A stretch of 64,000 bases of DNA from Pseudoxanthobacter soli DSM 19599 (GTDB lineage: Bacteria > Pseudomonadota > Alphaproteobacteria > Rhizobiales > Segnochrobactraceae): positions 59,252 to 123,251 of the forward strand of contig NZ_FRXO01000012.1 of the NCBI RefSeq assembly GCF_900148505.1, given 5' to 3'. A program made the position numbers and the translations under genes. Position 1 is the stretch's first letter. Each line of letters starts with the position of its first letter. The notes under the pieces are model-generated. The model worked only from the letters and a program-made list of their open reading frames with translations. It did not search any database and had not been told where the DNA came from. Below, one piece after another: positions 53,617 through 63,205 of this stretch.

Positions 53617-56019
53617 TCAGATGCCGTAGGGAATCCAGATCGTCTTCACCTGGGTCGCGCGTTCCAGAACCGCGCGGTCGCGGGCGAAGGCGGCGAGCGG
53701 CGCTTCCGCCCGGGGCGCATGGCACCACGTCGCCTTCAGGTTCCCGGCGGACGCCTTTTCCATCTCGGCGACGGCCGGGCCGCAATACCACAGCGCATCG
53801 ACATCATCATGCTCGGCGAGGGTGAGCGCGAGCGGGTCGCGGTCGCCGGTGACGATGTTGACGACGCCCGCCGGCACGTCGCTCGTTTCCAGCACCTGAT
53901 AGAAGTCGGTCGCCGCGAGCGGGGCGGTTTCCGACGGCACGGCGACGACGCGGTTGCCGGCAGCGATCGCCGGGATCACCATCGACACGAAGCCGAGCAG
54001 CGGGAACGCCTCCGGGCAGACGACGCCCATGGTGCCGAACGGTTCGCGCACTGCCAGCGTGGCGTGGCGCGCGCGGGCGGCATGGACGCGGCCGTCGAGC
54101 TTGTCGGCGAACGCGGCGAAACGGAAGATGCGGCGGATCGAGGCTTCCACCTCGTCGGCGGCCGCCTCCGGCGATCCCCCGGTCATGGCGGCGATGCGGC
54201 GGGCGAACTCATCCGCACGGGCCGAGAGATTCTCGGCGATGTAATAGAGCACCTGCGCGCGGTTGTGCGCGCTCGCGCCCGACCAGGCGCCCGCCTTCGC
54301 CGCGGCCTCGACGGCGTTGCGGATGTCCTTGCGGTTGCCGAGGCCGGCTTCCCCGAGCGTGCGGCCGGCCGGATCGAGCACCGGATAGATCGCGCCGCCA
54401 TCGGGACGCACCTGCCGGCCGCCGACGAACAGCTTCGCCGTGCGGTCGATCGGCGGCAGGGCCGGCACCGGCGCCGCCTTCGCCGCCGTTGGGGACGGCG
54501 CGGCGGGGGCCTCGCTTGTCACCTGCGCCCGGTACTCTTGCGCCCGATATTCGGAAAGGCCCTCGATCCCGCCTTCGCGGCCGAATCCGCTTTCCTTGTA
54601 GCCGCCGAACGGCGCGGCGGCATCGAGCAGGTTGGCGGCGTTGATCCAGACGACGCCCGCCTTCACCTTCGCCGCGACGTCGAGTGCGAGGTCGATGTTC
54701 TGAGTCCAGATCGAGGCGGCGAGGCCGTAGCGGGTGTGGTTGGCGAGCTGGACGGCCTCGTCAGGCGTGCGGAAGCTCGTCAGCGTGGCGACCGGGCCGA
54801 AGATCTCGACCTCGGCGACCGTCATGGCGGGTTCCACATCGGTGATCAGCGTCGGCGGATAGAAGCAGCCTTGAGCGGGAAGCGTGTCGGCCGCCGCCTG
54901 CCACACCGTGCCGCCCTCGGTGCGTGCCGTGGCGACGAGGCCGGCGATGCGCTCGCGCTGCACCGGGGCGACCACGGCGCCGATATCGGTCGACTTGTCG
55001 AGCGGATCGCCGACGCGCAGCCGCGCCATGCGCGCCTTGAGGCGAGCGGCGAGACGATCTGCGACACCTTCCTGCACGAGAATGCGCGCGCCGGCGCAGC
55101 ACACCTCGCCCTGGTTGAACCAGACCGAATCGACCACGCCTTCCACCGCGCCGTCGAGATCGCTGTCCTCGAACACGATGAAGGGCGACTTGCCGCCGAG
55201 TTCGAGCGACAGCGCCTTGCCGCTGCCGGCGGTGGCCTCGCGGATCGCGCGGCCGACGTCCGTCGAACCGGTGAAGGCGATCTTGTCGATTCCGGGATGG
55301 CCGGCGAGGAGGGCGCCGGTGCCACCGTCGCCGCAGACGATGTTGACGACGCCCGGCGGCAGGCCGACGTCGCGGCAGATCTCGGCGAAGGCGAGGGCGG
55401 AAAGCGGCGTCAGCTCCGCGGGCTTCAGCACCACGGTGCAGCCGGCGGCGAGCGCCGGCGCCACCTTCCAGGCCAGCATCAGCAGCGGGAAGTTCCACGG
55501 CACGATCTGGCCGCACACGCCGACCGGCCGGGTGCCGGGAAGCTCGGTCTCCACAAGCTCGGCCCAGCCGGCGTGATGATAGAAGTGACGGGCGACGAGC
55601 GGCACGTCGATGTCGCGGCTCTCGCGGATCGGCTTGCCGTTGTCCATCGTCTCAAGAACGGCGAGGAAGCGCTCGCGCTTCTGGATCTGGCGCGCGATGG
55701 CGTAGAGATAGCGCGCGCGGGCGTGGCCGGGCAGCGCCGACCAGCCGTCGAGCGCGGCGCGCGCGGCCGCGACCGCGGCGTCGACATCGGCCTGCGAGCC
55801 CTCGGCCACATCGGCGAGCTTGCCGCCCGTCGCGGGGTTCTCCACGGCGAACAGCTTCGTGCCGGCCGAAAGCACGGTCTCGCCGCCGATGAAGTGGCCG
55901 AAGCCCCCGGCGTGGGCGGCGAGCCAGGCGCGGACGGAATCGTTCGCCTCGGGCGAGGGGCCGTAATCCATGGTGCGCAGGATGTCCTTGACGAGCGCGG
56001 CGTCCTTCGGAAGGGCCAT
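53617..56019 (-). CDS. Double-length aldehyde dehydrogenase (active ALDH fused to degenerate ALDH)
   Basis: This 800-residue protein carries two ALDH domains. The first (about 40-500) has the base Glu in SLELGGKSPFIVFEDSDL and the nucleophile Cys in FNQGEVCCAGAR. A Pro/Ala linker (about 505-535) follows. The second (about 535-800) keeps the ALDH fold (EPFGTMGVVCPEAFPLLGF, VPAGVVNIVTGD) but lacks the Glu and Cys motifs, so it is probably structural. It lies 10 nt after deoC, whose product acetaldehyde (or a related aldehyde) is the natural substrate guess. Such deoC-ALDH pairs recur in rhizobia from family knowledge. Confidence 0.9.
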   Translation of the reverse strand: MALPKDAALVKDILRTMDYGPSPEANDSVRAWLAAHAGGFGHFIGGETVLSAGTKLFAVENPATGGKLADVAEGSQADVDAAVAAARAALDGWSALPGHARARYLYAIARQIQKRERFLAVLETMDNGKPIRESRDIDVPLVARHFYHHAGWAELVETELPGTRPVGVCGQIVPWNFPLLMLAWKVAPALAAGCTVVLKPAELTPLSALAFAEICRDVGLPPGVVNIVCGDGGTGALLAGHPGIDKIAFTGSTDVGRAIREATAGSGKALSLELGGKSPFIVFEDSDLDGAVEGVVDSVWFNQGEVCCAGARILVQEGVADRLAARLKARMARLRVGDPLDKSTDIGAVVAPVQRERIAGLVATARTEGGTVWQAAADTLPAQGCFYPPTLITDVEPAMTVAEVEIFGPVATLTSFRTPDEAVQLANHTRYGLAASIWTQNIDLALDVAAKVKAGVVWINAANLLDAAAPFGGYKESGFGREGGIEGLSEYRAQEYRAQVTSEAPAAPSPTAAKAAPVPALPPIDRTAKLFVGGRQVRPDGGAIYPVLDPAGRTLGEAGLGNRKDIRNAVEAAAKAGAWSGASAHNRAQVLYYIAENLSARADEFARRIAAMTGGSPEAAADEVEASIRRIFRFAAFADKLDGRVHAARARHATLAVREPFGTMGVVCPEAFPLLGFVSMVIPAIAAGNRVVAVPSETAPLAATDFYQVLETSDVPAGVVNIVTGDRDPLALTLAEHDDVDALWYCGPAVAEMEKASAGNLKATWCHAPRAEAPLAAFARDRAVLERATQVKTIWIPYGI

Positions 56020-56029
56020 GGCGTTTTCC

Positions 56030-57094
56030 TCAGGCGAGCGCGTGGTGGGCCGCGCTGGCATAGCGGCCGGTGACATAATGCTCGAGCTGGCGCTCGATAT
56101 CGCCGAGCAGCGAACTCGCGCCGATGCGGAACAGATCCGGCTGGAGCCAGCGGTCGCCAAGCTCCTCCTTCATCAGCGTCAGCCACGCGAGCGCGTCCTT
56201 GGCGGTCTTCAGCCCGCCGGCCGGCTTGAAGCCAATGCGTTCGCCGGTGCGCTCGCCGTAGTCGCGCAGCGCCCGCACCATGGTGAGGCTGACCGGCAGG
56301 GTGGCGTTGACCTCCTCCTTGCCGGTGGAGGTCTTGATGAAGTCGGCGCCCGCCATCATCGCCACCATGCTCGCCTTGTAGACGTTGCCGAGCGTGCGCA
56401 GGTCGCCGGTGCCGAGGATCGCCTTGAGGTGGGCGGCGCCGCAGGCTTCCCGCATCGCGGCGACCTCGTCGTGCAGCGCCTGCCACTGGCCGGTCAGAAC
56501 ATGGGCACGGGTGATGACGATGTCGATTTCCGCCGCGCCCATGTCGACGGCGTAGCGGATCTCGTCGAGCCGCTGCGGCAGCGGCGTCAGGCCGGAGGGA
56601 AAGCCGGTGGCGACCGAGGCCACGGGAATGCCCGAGCCGTCGAGCGCCTTCACGGCCGCCGCCACCATGGTCGGATAGACGCAGACGGCGCCGACTTTCG
56701 GCGGATCGTCCTCCAGCCCGAGGGCGGCGACGATGTCGTCCCGCAGCGGCCGGCGCGCCTTCAGCGCGAGGCGCCGCACGCGGCCCTCGGTGTCGTCGCC
56801 GGCAAGCGTGGTGAGATCGATGCAGGTCAGCGCCTTCACGAGCCAGGCGGCCTGATAGGCCTTCTTGACCGAGCGGCGGGTGGTCAGCGTCGCCGTGCGC
56901 CGTTCGGTGGCGCTGAGATTGACGTGAACGTCGTCGAACCAGTCGGTCCTGAGCGGCATGACGGGGTTGCGGTGGTGGCCATCGTGCGCGGCCTCGTGCG
57001 AACCGGCCACCGGTGCCGCCGGTCCGGCACCGTCTTTTCCGGCGCCTTCGCGCGGCTTCGGGGCCTGCTTGGAGGCGTGGGATTTGGTCAGCAT
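56030..57094 (-). CDS. deoC: Deoxyribose-phosphate aldolase
   Basis: This 354-residue class I aldolase cleaves 2-deoxyribose 5-phosphate to glyceraldehyde 3-phosphate and acetaldehyde. The Schiff-base Lys lies in GADFIKTSTGKEEVNATL. A second Lys occurs in GFKPAGGLKTAKDALAW, and the early CIDLTTLAGDDTEG segment is also characteristic. About 60 extra N-terminal residues, rich in charged and small amino acids, precede the barrel, so the true start could be the internal Met near PLRTDWF. It is the first gene of the deoC-aldehyde dehydrogenase pair. Confidence 0.93.
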   Translation of the reverse strand: MLTKSHASKQAPKPREGAGKDGAGPAAPVAGSHEAAHDGHHRNPVMPLRTDWFDDVHVNLSATERRTATLTTRRSVKKAYQAAWLVKALTCIDLTTLAGDDTEGRVRRLALKARRPLRDDIVAALGLEDDPPKVGAVCVYPTMVAAAVKALDGSGIPVASVATGFPSGLTPLPQRLDEIRYAVDMGAAEIDIVITRAHVLTGQWQALHDEVAAMREACGAAHLKAILGTGDLRTLGNVYKASMVAMMAGADFIKTSTGKEEVNATLPVSLTMVRALRDYGERTGERIGFKPAGGLKTAKDALAWLTLMKEELGDRWLQPDLFRIGASSLLGDIERQLEHYVTGRYASAAHHALA

Positions 57095-57207
57095 ATCGGG
57101 CGCCCTGATCGTGGGTTCTCGTTGTCGCCGGCCGCGGGCCGGCCCGTTGCGGCCATCATGACACCCGGCGGGCGCCGCGAACAAGGGGCCGTCCGCGGCG
57201 GGGTGGC

Positions 57208-57762
57208 TCAGGCCAGCATGGCGGCGACGGCATCGGCGAGTTCGCCGGATGCCTTGCTCATCGCCTTCACGATGTCGTGCATGCCGCTCGAAGCCGGCAT
57301 CGCCGAGACGCGGACCGAGCGCGTCGCGGTGCGGCCGCCGCGCTGGACAGCGACCTGGGCGACGAGCTCGACGGCGCCGCGGGCATCGACGTCCATCCGC
57401 TGCAAGTCGATCTCGACGACCGCGTCCGGCGTCACGCTGATGGCGCCGTTCTCCCCGAACACGAGCGCGTTCGGCAGCCGCTGGCCGAGATTTTCCGCGA
57501 GCACCCGGCCGAACATGCTGACGAGCGGATCGCCCCAGCGCTCGTTGCCGTCGAGCGCGACGAGGCTGTCGCTGGTGGAGCGCACGATCTCCGGCCGGTC
57601 GAGATAGCGGGCGAGGCCGATCTCGCGGATCTCGATCCGCGCCGGGCCGCCGGAGCGGACGGGGCCGGCGACGGGCGCCAGCGTATAGAGCGTCGGCGTC
57701 TGCGAGGCGCAGCCGGCCAGCGCGACGAGGACGAGCAGCAGGGCGGCGAAACGCGGCATCAT
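57208..57762 (-). CDS. pqiC: PqiC-type outer-membrane lipoprotein
   Basis: This 184-residue lipoprotein has the lipobox LALAGC-like VALAGCAS (Cys18). The ABC_trans_aux domain is recognisable by TLYTLAPVAG, IEIREIGLARYLDRPEIV and the ENLGQRLPNALVF helix. PqiC anchors the PqiAB lipid-transport bridge at the outer membrane. Its start overlaps the pqiB stop (ATGA), confirming a pqiABC operon. Confidence 0.92.
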   Translation of the reverse strand: MMPRFAALLLVLVALAGCASQTPTLYTLAPVAGPVRSGGPARIEIREIGLARYLDRPEIVRSTSDSLVALDGNERWGDPLVSMFGRVLAENLGQRLPNALVFGENGAISVTPDAVVEIDLQRMDVDARGAVELVAQVAVQRGGRTATRSVRVSAMPASSGMHDIVKAMSKASGELADAVAAMLA

Positions 57763-59456
57763 TTGGTCTCCTGGCCTGTCCGTCCGAGAATCAGCGCCTC
57801 CGGGTGCACGCTCAGGAGATCCGCCAGCACGCGGAACGAGCGGGCCGTATCGGTGAACTGCAGCAGCGCCCGGTCGACGTCGCGCTTGAACTTGGAATTG
57901 CCGCCATAGCCGGTGTTCAGGGAGCCCGCAAGCTGGCTGGTCTGGCCGATGACCTTCTGGATGCCGTCCGCCATCTGCGGCAGCTTCTGGAGCGTCGGCG
58001 TCAGGTCGCGGTTCATCTGGTCGACCACCACCTTGACGCTGGTGAGCGTCTCGGAGAGCGACGCGATCGACTTCTTCAGGTCGGGCGAGTTGGCGATGTC
58101 GCTCGCGCCCTTCAGGGCATTGTTCAAGTTCTCGGAGATCTGGTCGAGCGGCAGCTTCGAGACCTTGTCGAGGATGTCGGACACCGCGCGGCTCAGATTA
58201 TCGATCTGCGGCGGCATGCTCGGCATCACATTGTCCTTGCCGGCGGTGGCGAGCAGCGCGTGGCGGGCATGGGGGAAGAAGTCGAGCGCCATCACCTGCT
58301 GGCCGGTCAGGATGTTGGACGCGCGCAACTGCACGCGCAGGCCCTGATCGACCATCTCGCGGATCGCCTGGAGCAACTGGTTGTCGCTGAGCTTTTCCTC
58401 CGAAAGCCCGATCCGGCCGGGCTCGATCTCGAACCTCACCGGCACGCGGAAGCGCTGGGTCGCGTCGTCGAACTCGAGCGATACCGACTTAACGGTGCCG
58501 ATGGTGATGCCGTAGAGTTCGACCGGCGAGCCTGCGCCGAGGCCGCGCACCGACGAGCCCTCGAAATAGGCCACGAACGGCAGGCGACGGTTGAAGTGCG
58601 AGGACATCGCCGCGGCCTTGTCGCCGTAGAGCTTGAATTCCTCGCCTTCCTTGGCGAGCGCCGTCTTGTTGGTCGGATCCGGCGTGTCGAACGCGATGCC
58701 GCCCGCCAGCACCGCCTCGAGCGACTCGAGTTCGATGTCGACGCCGTCCGCACCGAACTTGATGCCGATGCCCGACGCGTTCCAGAAATTGGAATCGGTG
58801 TGGACATATTTGTCGTAGGGCGCGCGGACGAAGACGTGGATCGCGACGCGGTCGGCGATGTTGTCGGTGTCGTAGCCGAGCACATAGCCGACGCTGAGAT
58901 CGCGGAAGAACAGCGGCGCCCCGGGGGTGAGAGACCCAAGCCGGTCGGCGTTCAGCACGAACGTGCGGCCGGGCACGTCGGACTGCACGATCGGCGGCTG
59001 CGCAAGCCCGCGGAAGTGGGTGCGCGAGGCGCCGCCCGCCATGCCCGGATCGACCGCGATATAGGAGCCGGACAGCAGCGTATCGAGCCCCGAAATCTGG
59101 GTGATGCTGGCGCGCGGCTTCACCACCCAGAAGCGGGCGTTTTCCGTCAGCACCGGGTCGGCCTCGCGCTGCATCTGGGCCGTCACGCGCACGCTCTTCA
59201 GGTCGTCGGCGAGCGCGAGCGATTTGACGACGCCGAGCTGCACGTTCTTGTATTTCACAGGCGTCTTGCCGACCTCGATGCCGTCGCCGTCGGCGAACAG
59301 GATCTCGATGGTCGGCCCCTGCTGCGACAGGGTGCGGTAGCCGAGGAAGCCGGCGATCAGCGCCGTCACCACGGGGATCGCCCACACGAGCGAAATGCGA
59401 CGCGCATGGCGGACCTTCGCCGTGCCGATATCGTCGTGGGCGTGGTGGTCACTCAT
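57759..59456 (-). CDS. pqiB: PqiB, triple-MCE-domain intermembrane lipid-transport protein
   Basis: This 565-residue protein has a single N-terminal membrane helix (ISLVWAIPVVTALIAGFLGY). Three MCE domains follow, beginning near TIEILFADGDGIEVGKTPVKYKNVQLG, RTFVLNADRLGSLTPGAPLFFRDLSVG and FVAYFEGSSVRGLGAGSPVELYGITIG. A long C-terminal coiled region (about 420-565) follows. This is the PqiB arrangement that forms a needle-like tunnel for lipids across the periplasm. It overlaps both neighbours by 4 nt. Confidence 0.95.
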   Translation of the reverse strand: MSDHHAHDDIGTAKVRHARRISLVWAIPVVTALIAGFLGYRTLSQQGPTIEILFADGDGIEVGKTPVKYKNVQLGVVKSLALADDLKSVRVTAQMQREADPVLTENARFWVVKPRASITQISGLDTLLSGSYIAVDPGMAGGASRTHFRGLAQPPIVQSDVPGRTFVLNADRLGSLTPGAPLFFRDLSVGYVLGYDTDNIADRVAIHVFVRAPYDKYVHTDSNFWNASGIGIKFGADGVDIELESLEAVLAGGIAFDTPDPTNKTALAKEGEEFKLYGDKAAAMSSHFNRRLPFVAYFEGSSVRGLGAGSPVELYGITIGTVKSVSLEFDDATQRFRVPVRFEIEPGRIGLSEEKLSDNQLLQAIREMVDQGLRVQLRASNILTGQQVMALDFFPHARHALLATAGKDNVMPSMPPQIDNLSRAVSDILDKVSKLPLDQISENLNNALKGASDIANSPDLKKSIASLSETLTSVKVVVDQMNRDLTPTLQKLPQMADGIQKVIGQTSQLAGSLNTGYGGNSKFKRDVDRALLQFTDTARSFRVLADLLSVHPEALILGRTGQETK

Positions 59457-60829
59457 GCGGTGCTCGACGTGTGGGCGCTGCCGGGCGAGGGCTGCTCCGG
59501 CGCCTTGGTGGGGGAACGGGTCGGGTGGGCGGCCTCGGCAGCGTCCCACATCAGGCGGGGATCGAAGCACTCGGCCGCGAACATGGTGAGAATGACGACG
59601 CCCGCGAACGAGATCGCCCCGATGCCGGGCTCGATGGTCGCGAGATTGCCGAGGCGAACGAGGCCGACGAGGATGGAGAGCATGAAGATGTCGATCATCG
59701 ACCAGCGGCCGATGCCCTCCACCAGGCGATAGATCACGGTGCGGCGCCGCAGGTGCTTCGCGCTCCCCAGCTGTGTGGTGACGAGCAGATAGATCAGCGC
59801 CAAGAGCTTCAGCACCGGCACCGTGATGCTGGCGAAGAACACGAGAAGCGCGAGCGGCCACATGCCGGCGTGGGCGAGTTCGATGACGCCGCTCATGATG
59901 GTGTCGGGCGCGCCGCGGCCGAGCGAGACCACGGTCATCACCGGATAGAGATTGGCCGGGATGTAAAGCACGATCGCCGCGATCGCCAGCGCCCAGGCGC
60001 GGGCGATGCTGTCCGACTTGCGGCGGTGAAGAGGGCTTCCGCAGCGCGGGCAGGCTGCGGCATGGGACCCCGGCGCGGGCGTGCTGACGAACCCGCAGCA
60101 TTCGCAGCCGATCGCCCCCTTGCCGGGCCGGTCCTGAGGCAGCAACGCGGCCGCGCGCTCGCGCCGGTCGATCGCCTCCCACACCACGTCCGGATCGAGC
60201 GCGAGATCGGCGGCGATCATCGCGATCATCACGCCGGCGAAGGCGATGACGGCGATCCCGACCTCCACCTGCGCCATGTCGACCAGCTTGGCGTAGGCCA
60301 CGAAGATCGCGAGCAGGTAGACCTCGATCATCGACCAGGGCTTCAGTCGCGCGGCCCAGCGGAACACCGGCGCCAGGTGCATCGGCGGCCGCGTCATGCG
60401 CAGCGCCATCAGCACGTAGCAGGAGGTGGCGAGACGCGCCGCCGGGGCGAGGATCGTCGTCAGCCCGACCAGGACGCCGAGCACCCAGAAGCCCTGCTTG
60501 TCGAGCTGGAGCGAGCCGGTGGTGAGATCGGCCGTGATCTGCTGGCCGGAGATCGACATGGTCAGAAGCGGTGTGAACGTCGCCACGCTAAAGAGTGCGA
60601 GCGCGGAAAGCGCGAAGGCGAGCGTTCGGTTGACCGGATTGCGCCGGGCGTTGCGCAGCACCGTGTTGCAGCGGTCGCAGCGCGCGGCGCTGCCCTCCGG
60701 CAGGGCCTCGACGGCATTCATCCGGCCGCAGCCCTTGCATTCGCGGTAGGAGATGGCGGGTGCGGCGGCAAAGCCCGCTGCTGCCTTCCGCGTCTCCTTG
60801 CCGTCCGCCCCTGCGCTCACGGCAGGCAC
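59453..60829 (-). CDS. pqiA: PqiA, integral membrane protein with two PqiA domains
   Basis: This 458-residue protein has two PqiA modules, each led by a zinc-ribbon-like cysteine set. The first is CKGCGR...CDRCN near residues 31-55 and the second is CECCGF...CPRCGS near 243-265. About four helices follow each set. The phrases LLTMSISGQQITADLTTGS and NLYPVMTVVSLGRGAPDTIMSGVIEL are typical. It acts with PqiB and PqiC in lipid trafficking and membrane-stress tolerance. The start codon is GTG. The following gap to 61120 holds no other gene. Confidence 0.94.
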   Translation of the reverse strand: MPAVSAGADGKETRKAAAGFAAAPAISYRECKGCGRMNAVEALPEGSAARCDRCNTVLRNARRNPVNRTLAFALSALALFSVATFTPLLTMSISGQQITADLTTGSLQLDKQGFWVLGVLVGLTTILAPAARLATSCYVLMALRMTRPPMHLAPVFRWAARLKPWSMIEVYLLAIFVAYAKLVDMAQVEVGIAVIAFAGVMIAMIAADLALDPDVVWEAIDRRERAAALLPQDRPGKGAIGCECCGFVSTPAPGSHAAACPRCGSPLHRRKSDSIARAWALAIAAIVLYIPANLYPVMTVVSLGRGAPDTIMSGVIELAHAGMWPLALLVFFASITVPVLKLLALIYLLVTTQLGSAKHLRRRTVIYRLVEGIGRWSMIDIFMLSILVGLVRLGNLATIEPGIGAISFAGVVILTMFAAECFDPRLMWDAAEAAHPTRSPTKAPEQPSPGSAHTSSTA

Positions 60830-61120
60830 GGCCCGGCGACCGCCGCGCCAAAGGCGGCAAAACCGCCGGCGCGCCGGAGAACACGCAGCTGCTCGGACAA
60901 GATCACGCTGGTGCGAGCCTCACGTCGCGTTCCGAACTGTTGGGCGAGGCTGCGAGGGACAAACCTTCAACCCGGCCGCCCGCCGGCCTCATGCCGGACG
61001 AGCGACGGGATTTTATCGAAGCCGGTCCGGCGGCGGAAGCGGCAAATAATGCCGCCTTCTTTCCGCCTTCACCTGTTTCCCGCCTTCTGGCTGTGGTGCG
61101 ACGCCCGCGACGGCGATCCC

Positions 61121-62392
61121 TCAGGACCAGCGCCGGAAGACGACGGAGGCGTTGACGCCGCCGAACCCGAACCCGTTCGAGAGCGCATAGTCCACCTTCG
61201 CCTCGCGGGTGGCACCCCCGATCACGTCGAGCCCGTCGCAGGCCGTATCCGGATTGTCGAGATTGAGGGTCGGCGGCAGCAGGCCGTCCCGCAGGGCGAG
61301 CACCGTGAACGCCGCCTCCAGCCCGCCCGCCGCGCCGAGCAGGTGGCCGGTCGCCGACTTGGTCGAGGAGATCGCGACCGGATGGTTGCCGAACACCGCG
61401 CGGATCGCAGCGAGTTCGCCGGAATCGCCGACCGGCGTCGACGTGGCGTGGGCATTGAGATAGCCGATCGACGAGGGCGCGATGCCCGCCCGGGCGAGTG
61501 CCGCCCGCATGGCGCGCTGTGCGCCGGCGCCGTCGGCCGGGGCCGCGGTGGCGTGGTAGGCATCCGCGGCGGTGCCGTAGCCGGCGAGTTCCGCCAGCGG
61601 CTCGGCGCCGCGCGCGCGGGCATGTTCCAGCGTCTCGATCACCAGCATCCCGGCGCCCTCGCCCATGACGAAGCCGTCGCGCTCGCTGTCGAACGGGCGC
61701 GAGGCCCGCTCCGGGGTGTCGTTGAAGCCGGTCGAAAGCGCGCGCGCGGCGGCGAACGCGCCGAGGCTGACGCGGTGGATGCAGGCTTCCGCGCCGCCCG
61801 CGATGGCGATATCGGCCTCGCCGGCGAGGATCATCCGCGCCGCGTCGCCGATCGCCTGCACGCTCGCCGCGCAGGCTGTGACCGGCGCGCCGAGCGGCCC
61901 GGTGAAGCCGTGGCGGATCGAGACCTGCCCGGCGGCGAGATTGACCAGGAACGACGGCACCGTGAACGGCGACAGGCGCCGTGCGCCGCGGGTGAAGGTC
62001 GTCTCCGCCGCCTCCATGATGGCGGGGAAGCCGCCGATGCCGGATGCGATCACCGTGGCGGTCCGTGCTTTCGCGGCCTCCGTATCCGGGTGCCATCCGG
62101 CCTGCGCGAGCGCTTCGTCGGCAGCGACGAGCGCCATCTGGATGAAGCGGTCCATCTTGCGCAGATCCTTCGGCGCGACCGCGCGCGTGGGATCGAACCC
62201 GCCTTCCGGGTCTTCCTCAGCGGTGAGAACGGTCCCTGCCACCTTCGCCGGAACGTCCGGCACGATCTCCTCCGGCAGGCGGCGAATACCCGACTGCCCT
62301 GCCGTCAGACGGCTCCACGCGGTCTCCGTACCGCTGCCGAGCGGCGAGACGATGCCGAGCCCGGTGACGACGATGCGCTGTGATGCGGCCAT
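61121..62392 (-). CDS. Beta-ketoacyl-ACP synthase II (FabF-like)
   Basis: This 423-residue condensing enzyme has nucleophile Cys174 (VTACAASVQA), His315 (NAHATST), Lys345 (SSTKSATGH) and His350, the full KAS II set. GAGGG lies 8 nt before the ATG. It elongates acyl-ACP by condensing with malonyl-ACP. It is not next to acpP or fabG, so it is probably a second, specialised copy. It is divergent from an HxlR regulator with two matching operators in between, suggesting inducible fatty acyl remodelling. Confidence 0.93.
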   Translation of the reverse strand: MAASQRIVVTGLGIVSPLGSGTETAWSRLTAGQSGIRRLPEEIVPDVPAKVAGTVLTAEEDPEGGFDPTRAVAPKDLRKMDRFIQMALVAADEALAQAGWHPDTEAAKARTATVIASGIGGFPAIMEAAETTFTRGARRLSPFTVPSFLVNLAAGQVSIRHGFTGPLGAPVTACAASVQAIGDAARMILAGEADIAIAGGAEACIHRVSLGAFAAARALSTGFNDTPERASRPFDSERDGFVMGEGAGMLVIETLEHARARGAEPLAELAGYGTAADAYHATAAPADGAGAQRAMRAALARAGIAPSSIGYLNAHATSTPVGDSGELAAIRAVFGNHPVAISSTKSATGHLLGAAGGLEAAFTVLALRDGLLPPTLNLDNPDTACDGLDVIGGATREAKVDYALSNGFGFGGVNASVVFRRWS

Positions 62393-62461
62393 GGGGCGGA
62401 GCCCTCCCTGAATGCTGCGGCGGCCGGCCGGCGATATGCCCGCCCGGCGCCGCCGTTGCGG

Positions 62462-62476
62462 CTTGTTACTATCAAG
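62462..62476. promoter_or_regulatory. HxlR operator candidate, site 1
   Basis: CTTGTTACTATCAAG is a 15-bp near-palindrome sharing the CTTG-N7-CAAG frame with the site at 62543. It lies 70 bp upstream of the ketosynthase start. Confidence 0.55.
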
Positions 62477-62542
62477 ATGAAAGTCACTTCGGCAAGCCGC
62501 GCGCCACACCTCATCCGCCGGGGTCCGCCTCGCGCCGCGAGA

Positions 62543-62557
62543 CTTGCAACATGCAAG
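62543..62557. promoter_or_regulatory. HxlR operator candidate, site 2
   Basis: CTTGCAACATGCAAG is a perfect inverted repeat (6-bp arms, 3-nt spacer), 21 bp before the HxlR start codon. It is suited to autorepression. Confidence 0.6.
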
Positions 62558-62578
62558 GCGCCTTCGTAGCCTCGCGGC

Positions 62579-63166
62579 ATGAAACGCAAGACCCTGATCG
62601 ACCTGCCCTGTCCCGTCGCCCGCAGCCTCGAGCATGTCGGCGAATGGTGGAACATCCTGATCCTCCGCCAGGCGGTGCTGGGGACGACGCGGTTCGACGA
62701 CTTCCAGAAGACCCTGGGCATCGCGCCGAACATGCTGACGCGCCGGCTGAACGGCCTCGTCGAATCCGGTCTGCTCGAACGCCGCCTCTATAACGAGCGC
62801 CCGCCGCGCCACGATTATGTGCTGACCGCGCGCGGGCGCGACTTCCGGCCGGTGCTCTGGACGCTGCTGGCGTGGGGCAACCGCCACTTCGCGCCGGAGG
62901 GCGCCAGCATCACCATCGTCGACACCGAAACCGGCCGGGAGGCGGTGCCGGTGGTAGTCGATGCGGAAAGCGGTCTGGCGATCGACGCTCCGCGCTTCGC
63001 CGTGGTGCCCGGTCCCGCCGCCACGGAAGACCTCCGGCGGGCGCTCATGCCCCGCGGGACGGCCGAAAGCGGCGAGGATAGCGGTGCCGGGGCGCCGGAA
63101 AGGCAGGCGAAACCGCCGGAAGGGCAAGCGAAGCCGCCGCGCCGGCGCAGGTCCAATGCCGGCTGA
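62579..63166 (+). CDS. HxlR-family winged-helix regulator
   Basis: This 195-residue regulator begins with LPCPVARSLEHVGEWWNILILRQAVLG, including the N-terminal Cys common in redox-sensing HxlR proteins (Cys11). The DNA-binding segment is FDDFQKTLGIAPNMLTRRLNGLVESGLLERR, and the wing is YNERPPRHDYVLTARGRDF. The C-terminal 40 residues are a Pro/Lys/Arg-rich tail. It is divergent from the FabF-like gene, its likely target. Confidence 0.92.
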   Translation: MKRKTLIDLPCPVARSLEHVGEWWNILILRQAVLGTTRFDDFQKTLGIAPNMLTRRLNGLVESGLLERRLYNERPPRHDYVLTARGRDFRPVLWTLLAWGNRHFAPEGASITIVDTETGREAVPVVVDAESGLAIDAPRFAVVPGPAATEDLRRALMPRGTAESGEDSGAGAPERQAKPPEGQAKPPRRRRSNAG

Positions 63167-63205
63167 ATGTTAGGAAGCTGTCACAGGCCTCTGATCCCAA
63201 ACAAG

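Noticed and set aside
52069..56073. Very long plus-strand ORF of 1334 codons over uxuA and the aldehyde dehydrogenase
   Set aside because: It lies out of frame or antisense to genes with intact catalytic motifs; long open frames are expected by GC-rich codon bias.
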